In this document: in pieces, positions 8,826-16,292 of the stretch
Position numbering within the stretch: position 1 is the first letter of the stretch
How the letters are laid out: each line of letters begins with the position of its first letter
From: CAZPMO01 sp964587515
GTDB lineage: Bacteria; Pseudomonadota; Alphaproteobacteria; MPNO01
DNA: 52,128 nucleotides
NCBI GenBank assembly: GCA_964587515.1
Contig: CAZPMO010000010.1
Location: 1-52,128, forward strand
Direction: 5' to 3'
Program-made: the position numbers and the translations under genes
The notes under the pieces: generated by a model
What the model was told of the DNA's origin: nothing
The model's database searches: none
What the model saw: only the letters and a program-made list of their open reading frames with translations

Positions 8826-9307
8826 TCGTCCTCGTCCCAGTCTTCGGAATCCCAGTCTTCGTCGTCCTCGGGCGGGTATTGCTCGGGCGCCTCTCCCTTG
8901 GCCGAGATCACGCGCGGGTGTTTCAGGGCTCGCGCCCTCTCTCCGATTCCTCGGACCTCCAATTCGAAACACCATTCGTCTCCGTAATCGAACACGAACT
9001 GTATTTTCTGTTTCGGCTCGGTGAAAGCCTGCCCGACACTGGTCTTCTTGACGCTCTTCGCTTTCGGTCGCCCGTCACCATCGTCCCAATCCTCGCCCAT
9101 GTCCGCGAACAATTCATATCTGATCGGCGAATCATAGAAATCCTCGCCGAGATTGTCGTAAAAGCCGAAGGCGTGATCGAAATCGAAATCGAACGAGCCT
9201 ACAATCGCCTCGGCCAGCCGGTAGAGGCTCATTTCGCCGCCGATTTCGATATCCCTGTACGTTTTCTTTTGGAACATCAGCTTGGCCCGGATGGTGTGTG
9301 TGATCAT
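8822..9307 (-). CDS. pRiA4b ORF-3-like protein
   Basis: A 161-residue protein of the plasmid pRiA4b ORF-3 family: MITHTIRAKLMFQKKTYRDIEI at the start, the FDHAFGFYD segment, and IQFVFDYGDEWCFELEV in the middle. The family is often found near mobile elements and its biochemical role is not established. The C-terminus is an unusually acidic Asp/Glu/Trp tail (last 25 residues). It converges on the amidase gene with a four-base overlap of the two stop codons. Confidence 0.75.
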   Translation of the reverse strand: MITHTIRAKLMFQKKTYRDIEIGGEMSLYRLAEAIVGSFDFDFDHAFGFYDNLGEDFYDSPIRYELFADMGEDWDDGDGRPKAKSVKKTSVGQAFTEPKQKIQFVFDYGDEWCFELEVRGIGERARALKHPRVISAKGEAPEQYPPEDDEDWDSEDWDEDD

Positions 9308-9420
9308 CTGCTGGCTCCGCCGTCCTTATTGTCGAACAGTGCTGGACTCCCGATCCCAGGACACGCATTGTCGCCCCCACGCATCAAGAAACAAGCAGAA
9401 ATTGCTACCGGGATACCGCC

Positions 9421-10293
9421 ATGGCATCCGCATCGACACAAGCATCGAAGCTGGCCGCGCGGGTGCGCGCCGGGGAATTCATCACCGCGCCCGGCGTCTA
9501 CGACATGATCTCGGCGCGCATCGCCGACCGCCTGGGTTTCCCCGCCCTCTACATGACAGGCTCCGGCGTGGTGGCGTCGTATCTCGGCTTGCCCGACGCC
9601 GGCATCGCGACCTATACCGAAATGGCCGAACGCGCCGCGCGTATCGCCGACGGCGTCACGACGCCGCTGATCGCCGATGCCGATACCGGCTATGGCGGGG
9701 TGGTCAATGTGCGCCACACGGTGCGCGGTTATGAGCGCGCCGGCGTCGCCGCGATCCAGATCGAGGATCAGGCGTTCCCCAAAAAATGCGGTCACGTGTC
9801 GGGACAAAAACTGGTGCCGCTGGAAGACATGATCTCGCGCATCAAGGCGGCGCTGGATTCACGCGACAGCGCGGATTTTCTGGTGATCGCGCGCACCGAC
9901 GCGCGTAAGGCCGCCGGTAAGGACGAAGCGATGCGCCGCTGTGAGGCATTTGCCCGCGCCGGCGCCGATATCCTGTTCTACGAGGCCCCCGCCGATACCG
10001 ACGAAATGGCCGAGATCGGCCGCGCCTTCGATACGCCGCTGATGGCCAACATGGTCGAGGGCGGCGCGACACCCGTGCTGACCCCTTCTGAGCTTGAAGA
10101 CCTCGGATTCCAGCTCGCGATCTTCCCCGCCTCCGGCTTCCTCGCCGCCACCGAAGCGCTCACGCGCGTCTATGGCGCGCTCAAGGACCACGGCGCTTCG
10201 ACCGCCACCGGCGCGCCGCTGCACGACTTCAAGGATTTCGTCGCCCTGATGGGGTTCGACGAGATTCTCGAATTCGAGGGACGTTACGAATAA
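9421..10293 (+). CDS. Isocitrate lyase/PEP mutase family enzyme
   Basis: A 290-residue alpha/beta-barrel enzyme of the isocitrate lyase/phosphoenolpyruvate mutase superfamily. DADTGYG (86-92) supplies the Mg-binding aspartates, E115 lies in IQIEDQ, and KKCGH (121-125) carries the catalytic cysteine seen in C-C lyases such as 2-methylisocitrate and 2,3-dimethylmalate lyase, which argues against a phosphonomutase. It probably cleaves a 2-alkylmalate or isocitrate-like acid to a 2-oxo acid. It converges on the MFS gene downstream. Confidence 0.85.
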   Translation: MASASTQASKLAARVRAGEFITAPGVYDMISARIADRLGFPALYMTGSGVVASYLGLPDAGIATYTEMAERAARIADGVTTPLIADADTGYGGVVNVRHTVRGYERAGVAAIQIEDQAFPKKCGHVSGQKLVPLEDMISRIKAALDSRDSADFLVIARTDARKAAGKDEAMRRCEAFARAGADILFYEAPADTDEMAEIGRAFDTPLMANMVEGGATPVLTPSELEDLGFQLAIFPASGFLAATEALTRVYGALKDHGASTATGAPLHDFKDFVALMGFDEILEFEGRYE

Positions 10294-10314
10294 TATCAAT
10301 GACCGCTGGTATTA

Positions 10315-11529
10315 TCATTCCGCGGCCGCCGCGCCGGTGACGGCGGCGTGGCGGGGCAGGGCGATGACGGCGGCGAATATGCAGGCCGCGGCAATGGCCA
10401 GCACCGTGAACAACATCGCAAACCCGCCGTCCGCGTGGATCCATGCGATGATCGGCACCGCCGTCGCGCTGACCGAGAACGTCACGATATAGCGCAGCGC
10501 ATAAACTCGGCTGCGCCATTCGCTTTTGGTCAGCCGGCCGATCAGCACGTCGTTGATGGGGATTTGGCCGAACACGGCCAGCATGAAGGCGATGGAAACG
10601 ATGAGCGCCGGGACACCGTTCAGCCCGGTCATCGCGCCGAGGAAAATGGCCTGCAAGGCGGCGACGCCGGCAAAGACCAGGCGGACCGAATAACGGTCGA
10701 CCAGCCAGCCGACCACCAGTTGGGCGAACGCCGCCACCGAGAAGACCAGAAAGGCGTACCAGCCGATCAGTGTGGCGGAGCCCGCGATATCGCCCAGGCG
10801 CTCGTCGAATACCTTGGGCAGCGCGAAGGTGGTGCTTTGAAACACCAGCCCGCCGATGCCGGTCGAAATGAATATGATCACAAACGCACGGATCAGAATG
10901 CGCCGATCCGGGCCGGCCGGGCTGGTCGTGGCGGCGGGTCGGGCGGCGCGGGTCGTCGCATGGCGTCGGCCGGTGGCCAGGAAGACCGCATACAGGATGC
11001 CGGTGAGCATCGCGGCGATGCCCGGGGCAACGAACGCCGCGCGCCATCCGGAAATGTCGATCAGGGCGCCGGCGAGCAGGGCCGCGCAGGCGACGCCGAG
11101 GTTGCCGAATACGCCGTTCACCGCTAGCGCCATGCCGGTCTTCTCGCGGCCCGCGACCACCATTGCCAGCCCGACCGGATGATAGATCGCGGCGAACACG
11201 CCGATCGCCAGCAGCCCGGCGGCGATTCCGATCGGCGATGCCGCCAGCGCCGTCAGGCATGCGCTGGCGCCGATGCCGATGAAGAAAATCACCATCATGG
11301 CCTCGCGGCTCCACTTGTCGGCGATCCAGCCGGCGGGCAGGGCGCACACCCCGAAAGCGACGAATCCAGGCGTCGCGTATGGGATAAGCTCGGCGTAGGA
11401 CATGCCCCATTCGCCGGCCAGCACCAGCGCCGCCACCGTGGCGAACACCAGTACGAACAGGTGATCGAAAAAATGGCCGATATTAAGGAACAGAAAGTTC
11501 AGACGGTCACGGTTCAACACGTGCCTCAC
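10315..11529 (-). CDS. MFS transporter
   Basis: A 404-residue major-facilitator permease of about 12 hydrophobic segments. Loop 2-3 carries GWIADKWSREAMM, the usual G-x-x-x-D/R-x-x-R motif, and a related GWLVDRYSVR motif begins the second half. The start at 11529 is a GTG with a poor ribosome site, so the exact start is uncertain. Substrate is unknown; it stands between the isocitrate-lyase-like gene and a divergent cupin gene, so a small carboxylic acid is a reasonable guess. Confidence 0.82.
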   Translation of the reverse strand: MRHVLNRDRLNFLFLNIGHFFDHLFVLVFATVAALVLAGEWGMSYAELIPYATPGFVAFGVCALPAGWIADKWSREAMMVIFFIGIGASACLTALAASPIGIAAGLLAIGVFAAIYHPVGLAMVVAGREKTGMALAVNGVFGNLGVACAALLAGALIDISGWRAAFVAPGIAAMLTGILYAVFLATGRRHATTRAARPAATTSPAGPDRRILIRAFVIIFISTGIGGLVFQSTTFALPKVFDERLGDIAGSATLIGWYAFLVFSVAAFAQLVVGWLVDRYSVRLVFAGVAALQAIFLGAMTGLNGVPALIVSIAFMLAVFGQIPINDVLIGRLTKSEWRSRVYALRYIVTFSVSATAVPIIAWIHADGGFAMLFTVLAIAAACIFAAVIALPRHAAVTGAAAAE

Positions 11530-11681
11530 GGCTGGTTCCGGCCGACCCTAATAGCCGCGCCCTAATGAGTCCACGGACCGCGACGATTTCACGCGCTTGA
11601 TGGGAGGGAAGCCACGTCGTAAAATAGATTGCATGGAGCCGTCCCCGCTGGCGGGCGGCGATAGACAGGAGAATAAGTGAA

Positions 11682-12185
11682 ATGGGTTACACCCTCGATC
11701 AGATGTCCAAGGAATGTCACGATGCCATGGTCGCCGATTCCGGCGCCGGCGGTCGCGAAAAGATTCGTCAATGCGTCGAGAAGGCGTGCAGCGACTCCGA
11801 ATTCGTGAGCACGCATTTTGGTCCCGAAAACACAACGCAACGTCAGGTTCTCTATGAGGATTCGGATTTCGGATTCTGCATTCTGGCCCATGTCTATGAG
11901 GGTGCGCGGGAAAGCAATCCCCACGATCACGGACCGTCCTGGGCGATTTACGGCCAGGCCGAAGGCGTTACCGTGATGACCGATTGGCGTAAGGTTCAGG
12001 AACCCGCGGACGGCGCGCCGGGTAAGGTCGAGAAAGTGAAGTCCTACGATATGACGCCGGGAATCGCTCATTACTATGCGGAGGGCGTGCTGCATTCGCC
12101 GAGCCGCGCGGCCACCACGCGGCTGATCAGGATCGAAGGCAAGAACATGGACGGCGTCAAGCGCGACGCCTATGAGGTCGCCTGA
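11682..12185 (+). CDS. Cupin-fold protein (cysteine dioxygenase-like)
   Basis: A 167-residue single-domain cupin. HDHGPSWAIYGQ (81-92) resembles the HxH metal motif of the cysteine dioxygenase/cupin clan, and H130 and H138 lie in a second motif, GIAHYYAEGVLHSP. It may bind Fe or another metal and act as a dioxygenase or isomerase, but no substrate can be assigned. AGGAG ten bases before the ATG supports the start. A strong terminator follows. Confidence 0.6.
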   Translation: MGYTLDQMSKECHDAMVADSGAGGREKIRQCVEKACSDSEFVSTHFGPENTTQRQVLYEDSDFGFCILAHVYEGARESNPHDHGPSWAIYGQAEGVTVMTDWRKVQEPADGAPGKVEKVKSYDMTPGIAHYYAEGVLHSPSRAATTRLIRIEGKNMDGVKRDAYEVA

Positions 12186-12203
12186 CCGTATCCCGAGGAT
12201 TTG

Positions 12204-12241
12204 AAATTTCCGGGCGGGTGATTCCGCCCGGAAATTTTTTT
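12204..12241 (+). terminator. Rho-independent terminator after the cupin gene
   Basis: A perfect 14-base inverted repeat (AAATTTCCGGGCGG at 12204-12217, complement at 12224-12237) with a 6-base loop runs into seven T residues (12235-12241). It lies between two convergent genes and may also stop transcription of the pilin gene from the other side. Confidence 0.93.
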
Positions 12242-12246
12242 GTCCG

Positions 12247-12438
12247 TTACGGTGTGGCGCCGCCGCTGGTCGAATTCTGGACCTCGGTGGTGACCTTGCC
12301 GAACAATCCCTGGAGAGAGACACCCATGGAGGAAAGCGCGCCGACCGCAGCGACCGAGACAAGCGCCGCGATGAGGCCGTATTCGACCGCCGTGGCGCCA
12401 GAAACGTTCTTTAGGAGCCGGTTGAAAAATCTAATCAT
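12247..12438 (-). CDS. Flp/Fap-type type IVb pilin
   Basis: A 63-residue pilin precursor: short basic leader MIRFFNRLLKNVSG, then the processing site before ATAVEYGLIAALVSVAAVG, with the Glu five residues into the mature protein, followed by the single hydrophobic helix. Flp pilins form the tight-adherence pili assembled by the Tad machinery. No tad/cpa genes are here, so the gene is an orphan whose assembly system must be elsewhere. The ATG at 12438 gives the canonical leader length; a longer GTG start at 12480 is less likely. Confidence 0.9.
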   Translation of the reverse strand: MIRFFNRLLKNVSGATAVEYGLIAALVSVAAVGALSSMGVSLQGLFGKVTTEVQNSTSGGATP

Positions 12439-12490
12439 TTTAGCATCCGCTATTTCCAGTGACCGGTTATTGAGTGTCACCAGGGGACGC

Positions 12491-12505
12491 TTAAAATTTC
12501 GCTAA
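12491..12505 (-). promoter_or_regulatory. CtrA-like half-site pair upstream of the pilin gene
   Basis: TTAA-N7-CTAA on the plus strand (TTAG-N7-TTAA reading towards the pilin) lies about 53 bases upstream of the pilin start. CtrA recognises TTAA-N7-TTAA and activates pilin genes in Caulobacter. One mismatch from consensus; weak evidence alone, supported by similar sites at 24467, 26635 and 27308. Confidence 0.35.
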
Positions 12506-12521
12506 TATCCGGGTTATCTGT

Positions 12522-13766
12522 TTATTCAAACAGCCAGTAATAGCCGTAGGCCACGGCCACCGCGGGGATAGCGCTGTACAGCGTCGCGACCACCGCGGTC
12601 TTCGGCGCCATGGCGATTGCCGGGAACAATGCGTCGCCGTCGTTGCTGATGGCGTTGCCAAGCTCCGCCGATAGCGGCACCAGCCCGTTGAGATACATCG
12701 CCGCGACCACGATCTGCGGCCCGCATCCCGGAATAAATCCGACAAGGATCGCCATGAGCGGCACTATCGGGGCCCAAACCTGGAAAACGGTTGCGAGATC
12801 GATCGCGGTATAGAAGACGCCGAGCTCGTAGACCAGATAGGCGAACACCACCCAAACCGTCACGAAGCAGGTATCGCCGGCCACGCGGGCCGGCGCATCG
12901 CCGAGCCTTCCCTCGCTGGTCGAGGCCCAGCCGATCGGCTGTACCGCGCCGTCGGGGCCCATTTCGGTTGGTTTTGGTACGCGGTTCGGCGTGACCGAGG
13001 CCCAGATCAGCATTGACAACATCGCGCCGGCGGCGCCCAGCCACACTGCCGTATCGACGCCCATTACGGCGCCGAACATTGCTCCGGTATCGACCTGAAA
13101 CGCGACGCAGCCGCCCAGCAACAGTCCCGGCACACACAAGGCGAACCACGCCCGGCGCCAGGGCCGCGACTCCACGGTACGAAAGCAGGGGCCGTCCCCG
13201 CCACGCCGCCCGTCGTCCGCATAACGCATGAAGTCGGGGCCATGAATCGCGTCCACCACAATGCCCGACGTCACGCCCACCAGGAACCCGGCAGCGAAAA
13301 TGGCCAAGCCGGTCATGGGTTGTTGCGCCAGCAACAGGAAAGCCGCATCGCCCATGGTCGATGTCAGCACCGCGACCACCGAGCCGAACCCGACCCCGCC
13401 TCGCATATACTGGGTGATCACCATGATGGCGCCGCCGCAGCCGGGCAGCGCGCCCAGCGCCGCCGATACCGGCACCTGCCAGGCGCGGTGGCGGGCCAGC
13501 AGCGCGGTCGCGTCGATGCGGAACCACACTTCCAGCCCATAGAAAATGGTCAAGGTCAGGGCGACGAATACCGTGACCTGAAGGAAGGCGTCGGAAAGGC
13601 TAGTCAGGATGATGCCGGAGACCTCCGGCGATGTCGCGGCGAGAATGAAGATCGGCGCGATCACCATCAGGCGCACCGGACCGAGCGCCGCGCCAAGTTC
13701 CCCGAGCATCGGTCGCCGCCGGAGAGCCGGCCTCAACCGTCTCGCGACATCCAGTCTTGTATTCAC
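12522..13766 (-). CDS. Putative manganese/heavy-metal exporter (10-TM permease)
   Basis: A 414-residue membrane protein resembling the putative 10-TM heavy-metal exporter family (ArsP_2-like, often annotated as a putative manganese transporter). Two inverted halves each carry a proline-cysteine motif: GALPGCGGAIMV in the first and GFIPGCGPQIVVAAMY in the second, which are likely metal sites. A hydrophilic, charged central loop separates the halves. The first in-frame start is a GTG at 13766; a downstream ATG at 13709 is an alternative. It is divergent from mntR across a palindrome, which points to Mn homeostasis, probably efflux. Confidence 0.75.
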   Translation of the reverse strand: MNTRLDVARRLRPALRRRPMLGELGAALGPVRLMVIAPIFILAATSPEVSGIILTSLSDAFLQVTVFVALTLTIFYGLEVWFRIDATALLARHRAWQVPVSAALGALPGCGGAIMVITQYMRGGVGFGSVVAVLTSTMGDAAFLLLAQQPMTGLAIFAAGFLVGVTSGIVVDAIHGPDFMRYADDGRRGGDGPCFRTVESRPWRRAWFALCVPGLLLGGCVAFQVDTGAMFGAVMGVDTAVWLGAAGAMLSMLIWASVTPNRVPKPTEMGPDGAVQPIGWASTSEGRLGDAPARVAGDTCFVTVWVVFAYLVYELGVFYTAIDLATVFQVWAPIVPLMAILVGFIPGCGPQIVVAAMYLNGLVPLSAELGNAISNDGDALFPAIAMAPKTAVVATLYSAIPAVAVAYGYYWLFE

Positions 13767-13793
13767 CGAGTTGGTCCCGTCCCGGTATTTGAT

Positions 13794-13811
13794 TTTTAGC
13801 CTCGACTAAAA
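13794..13811. promoter_or_regulatory. Likely MntR operator
   Basis: An inverted repeat TTTTAG-N6-CTAAAA lies 28 bases upstream of the permease start and in the 102-base gap to mntR. Its TTAG...CTAA pattern is that of DtxR/MntR-family boxes. By position it would control the permease and possibly mntR itself. Confidence 0.55.
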
Positions 13812-13868
13812 TTATTCGCCGGGACCAATCATTTGTCAAGCGACCAAGATTCGGGCATAGTTTAAACG

Positions 13869-14354
13869 ATGACAGGAAAACCAAATATCGCCCGCTCCGG
13901 CGTCCGCATTCCCAAATCCCGCCGCCCGTCGATTCTCGTCGACCGGCCGGACGAGCAGGCGGACCATCATCGTCAGACCCGATTGGCCCGCCAAAGCGCC
14001 GTTGCCGAGGATTACGTCGAAATGATCGCCGACCTGATCGATTCGACCGGCGAAGCGCGCGCGGTCGATATCTCGCGCCGCCTCGGCGTGACCAACGCGA
14101 CCGTCAACAAGATGGTCGGCCGGCTTCAGCAGAACGGGCTGGTGGTGACGCAACCCTATCGCGCGATATTTCTGACCGCCGAGGGGCGGCGCATCGCGGA
14201 CGCATCGCGCCAGCGTCACGAGGTGGTGCTCGCGTTTCTCCAGGCCATCGGCATCAGCGAGGAAACCGCGCGGGCCGACGCCGAAGGGATGGAGCATCAC
14301 GTGAGCGAGGAAACCCTCATCGCCTTCAAGCGCCTGATCGACGAACGCGGCTGA
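13869..14354 (+). CDS. mntR: Manganese-responsive regulator MntR (DtxR family)
   Basis: A 161-residue DtxR-family repressor/activator. A winged helix-turn-helix covers about 44-110 (AVDISRRLGVTNATVNKMVGRL is the recognition region), followed by a dimerisation and metal-binding helix. Candidate Mn ligands are D48, E51, H117, E139, E142 and H143, matching the spacing of MntR. It lacks the C-terminal SH3 domain of DtxR, as MntR does. The basic N-terminal extension of about 40 residues resembles the enterobacterial-type MntR. Divergent from the putative Mn exporter. Confidence 0.88.
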   Translation: MTGKPNIARSGVRIPKSRRPSILVDRPDEQADHHRQTRLARQSAVAEDYVEMIADLIDSTGEARAVDISRRLGVTNATVNKMVGRLQQNGLVVTQPYRAIFLTAEGRRIADASRQRHEVVLAFLQAIGISEETARADAEGMEHHVSEETLIAFKRLIDERG

Positions 14355-14476
14355 CGCCCACCGACTTCTCCACCGCCGTCTTCTCCACCACCGGCCTTTA
14401 TCCTATTGTTGGACCTCGTCAGGGGGCGACGCCTCGTTCCCAACGATAAATATAATGCCCTTGAGGGAGGACGATC

Positions 14477-15961
14477 ATGCTGAAAACCGGCGCCGAATAT
14501 CTTGAATCGCTGCGCGACGGACGCGTCATTCATATTGGACGCGAACGCGTCGAGGACGTGACCACGCACCCGGCATTCGCGGAAGCGGCGCGGACGGTCG
14601 CGGCGATTTATGACATGAAACGTGCCCCGGAAAATATTGATATCACTTCATATTCCGAGGATGGCGAACAATATTCGAGCTACTATCTCCGCACCCGTTC
14701 GCAGGCCGATCTATGGAAGCGGACCACGACCCATAAAATGATCGCGGACCTCACCCACGGGCTGTTCGGGCGTTCGCCCGACCATGTCGCGGGGCTGTTG
14801 ACCGGGCTCGCCATGAAGGCCGACGTGCTCGACCAGGCGGGTCCCGGCTTTCGCGATAATCTGCTGGCCCATTTCGACGAAATGCGCCGCGACGATGTCT
14901 ACGCCTCCTATGCCGTGATCCCGCCGGCCGGGATTCGCCACGCCGATGTCTATGCGGGCGAGCGCCGCGAGGATCCCGGCCTGCGTGTCGTCGCCGAGGA
15001 CGATGACGGGGTGGTGCTCGACGGCATGAAGATGCTGGCGACCGGGGCGGTGTTCTCCAACGAGATACTGATCGGCAACCTCACGCCGTTGGCGGCGGAG
15101 TTCAAGGAATACGCCATCACCTGCATGCTGCCCTGCAATACGCCCGGGCTCGGCATGTGGGCGCGGCGGCCCTATGCGCTGAACGCGACCAGCGAACTTG
15201 ACTATCCGTTGAGCGCGCGCTTCGACGAGACCGATGTCGTCGTGGTGTGTGAAAGGGTGAAGGTGCCGTGGGAAAAGGTGTTCATCCACAACGACGCCGA
15301 GTTGTCGCGCGGCTGCTACATAATGACGCCCGCGAACTGTTTTTCGAATCACCAGTCCAACGTGCGCTTCTGGTCCAAGATGTCGCTGATCACCGGGCTT
15401 GCGAGCCGCATGTGCGCAGCCAACGGAAACGACACGATCCCCGGCGTGCGCGAAGTGCTGGGGCGCCTTGCCGCCATGGAGGCCGCGATCGGCGCCATGG
15501 TGCACGGCCAGGTGCATGCCTTTGAGGAAGACTGGCCGGGCGGACCGGAAGGCTATGTCTGCTTCAATCGGCGCTATATGTATGGCGCGCTCAACTGGTG
15601 CACGGAGAATCACTCCCAGATCATCGATTCGGTGCGCGAACTTGGCGGCGGCCATCCGCTGCAGATGCCGGCCGATGCGAACGTGCTCGAGGACCCTGCC
15701 TTGCGCGCCCAGTTCGAGGCTTATTTCACCACGCCGTTCATGGAATCGCTGGATCGCTGGAAGCTTCTGAAACTCGCCTGGGACCTCACCGGTTCCGAAT
15801 TCGCGGGCCGACATACGCTCTATGAAAAATTCTATGCCGGTCATTCGGCGCTGGTTCGCAATCAGAGCTTCCGCGAAGCGCCGTGGGATGATTTCCACGC
15901 CGTTGTCGATCAAGCGCTCGACCGTATCGCGGTGCCCGGGGACGACGTCTCGGCGCGCTAG
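14477..15961 (+). CDS. 4-Hydroxyphenylacetate 3-hydroxylase-family oxygenase (HpaB-like)
   Basis: A 494-residue flavin-dependent monooxygenase large component of the HpaB/PvcC family, acyl-CoA-dehydrogenase fold. MLKTGAEYLESLRDGRVIHI is the typical N-terminus, and the central region (ASYAVIPPAGIRHADVYAG; later VPWEKVFIHND) fits the family. Such enzymes use reduced FADH2 from a separate reductase to hydroxylate phenols; the reductase HpaC is not nearby. GGGAGG lies upstream of the ATG. The phenolic substrate is unknown. Confidence 0.85.
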   Translation: MLKTGAEYLESLRDGRVIHIGRERVEDVTTHPAFAEAARTVAAIYDMKRAPENIDITSYSEDGEQYSSYYLRTRSQADLWKRTTTHKMIADLTHGLFGRSPDHVAGLLTGLAMKADVLDQAGPGFRDNLLAHFDEMRRDDVYASYAVIPPAGIRHADVYAGERREDPGLRVVAEDDDGVVLDGMKMLATGAVFSNEILIGNLTPLAAEFKEYAITCMLPCNTPGLGMWARRPYALNATSELDYPLSARFDETDVVVVCERVKVPWEKVFIHNDAELSRGCYIMTPANCFSNHQSNVRFWSKMSLITGLASRMCAANGNDTIPGVREVLGRLAAMEAAIGAMVHGQVHAFEEDWPGGPEGYVCFNRRYMYGALNWCTENHSQIIDSVRELGGGHPLQMPADANVLEDPALRAQFEAYFTTPFMESLDRWKLLKLAWDLTGSEFAGRHTLYEKFYAGHSALVRNQSFREAPWDDFHAVVDQALDRIAVPGDDVSAR

Positions 15962-16097
15962 GGCCGGGCTTGGCCCCATAGATATTGTGCCGTCGCGAAA
16001 TCCTGTCTATCATAAGAACAAATAAAGAACATTGGCTGAAATAGCGCCGATCGGGCCTGATCGGAGGGCTGGTCATTTAAAAAAATTATACTATGGG

Positions 16098-16144
16098 ATA
16101 CCAAATGTTGCGTTTTGTTATTGCACCTACACAATTTCTTGTGC
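16098..16144 (+). promoter_or_regulatory. Tandem NrdR-box-like sites upstream of nrdA
   Basis: The 331-base gap between the hydroxylase and nrdA (15962-16292) holds an AT-rich promoter region. ACACAATTTCTTGTGC (16129-16144) closely matches the NrdR consensus acaCwATATAwwGtgt, and ATACCAAATGTTGCGT (16098-16113) matches it at 11 of 16 positions. They start exactly 31 bases apart, three helical turns, as is typical for paired NrdR boxes. Nothing else coding is seen in this gap. Confidence 0.65.
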
Positions 16145-16292
16145 ATTGTCCGGTCTGCGCGGTTCGGCAGGTGGCATTGCCCCGATCGCGCCCGGACGGG
16201 GGTCTCATCAACGACCATAACGTACGGATCGTCGCCACGCGTGGCGGCGGGCAGTTTACTTCGGGGAATTTTCGAGGGTAGAGGAGGTTGAG

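Noticed and set aside
10291..10314. Hairpin TAATATCA-N8-TGGTATTA as a terminator
   Set aside because: The stem is AT-rich and weak, includes a wobble pair, and has no T-tract after it.
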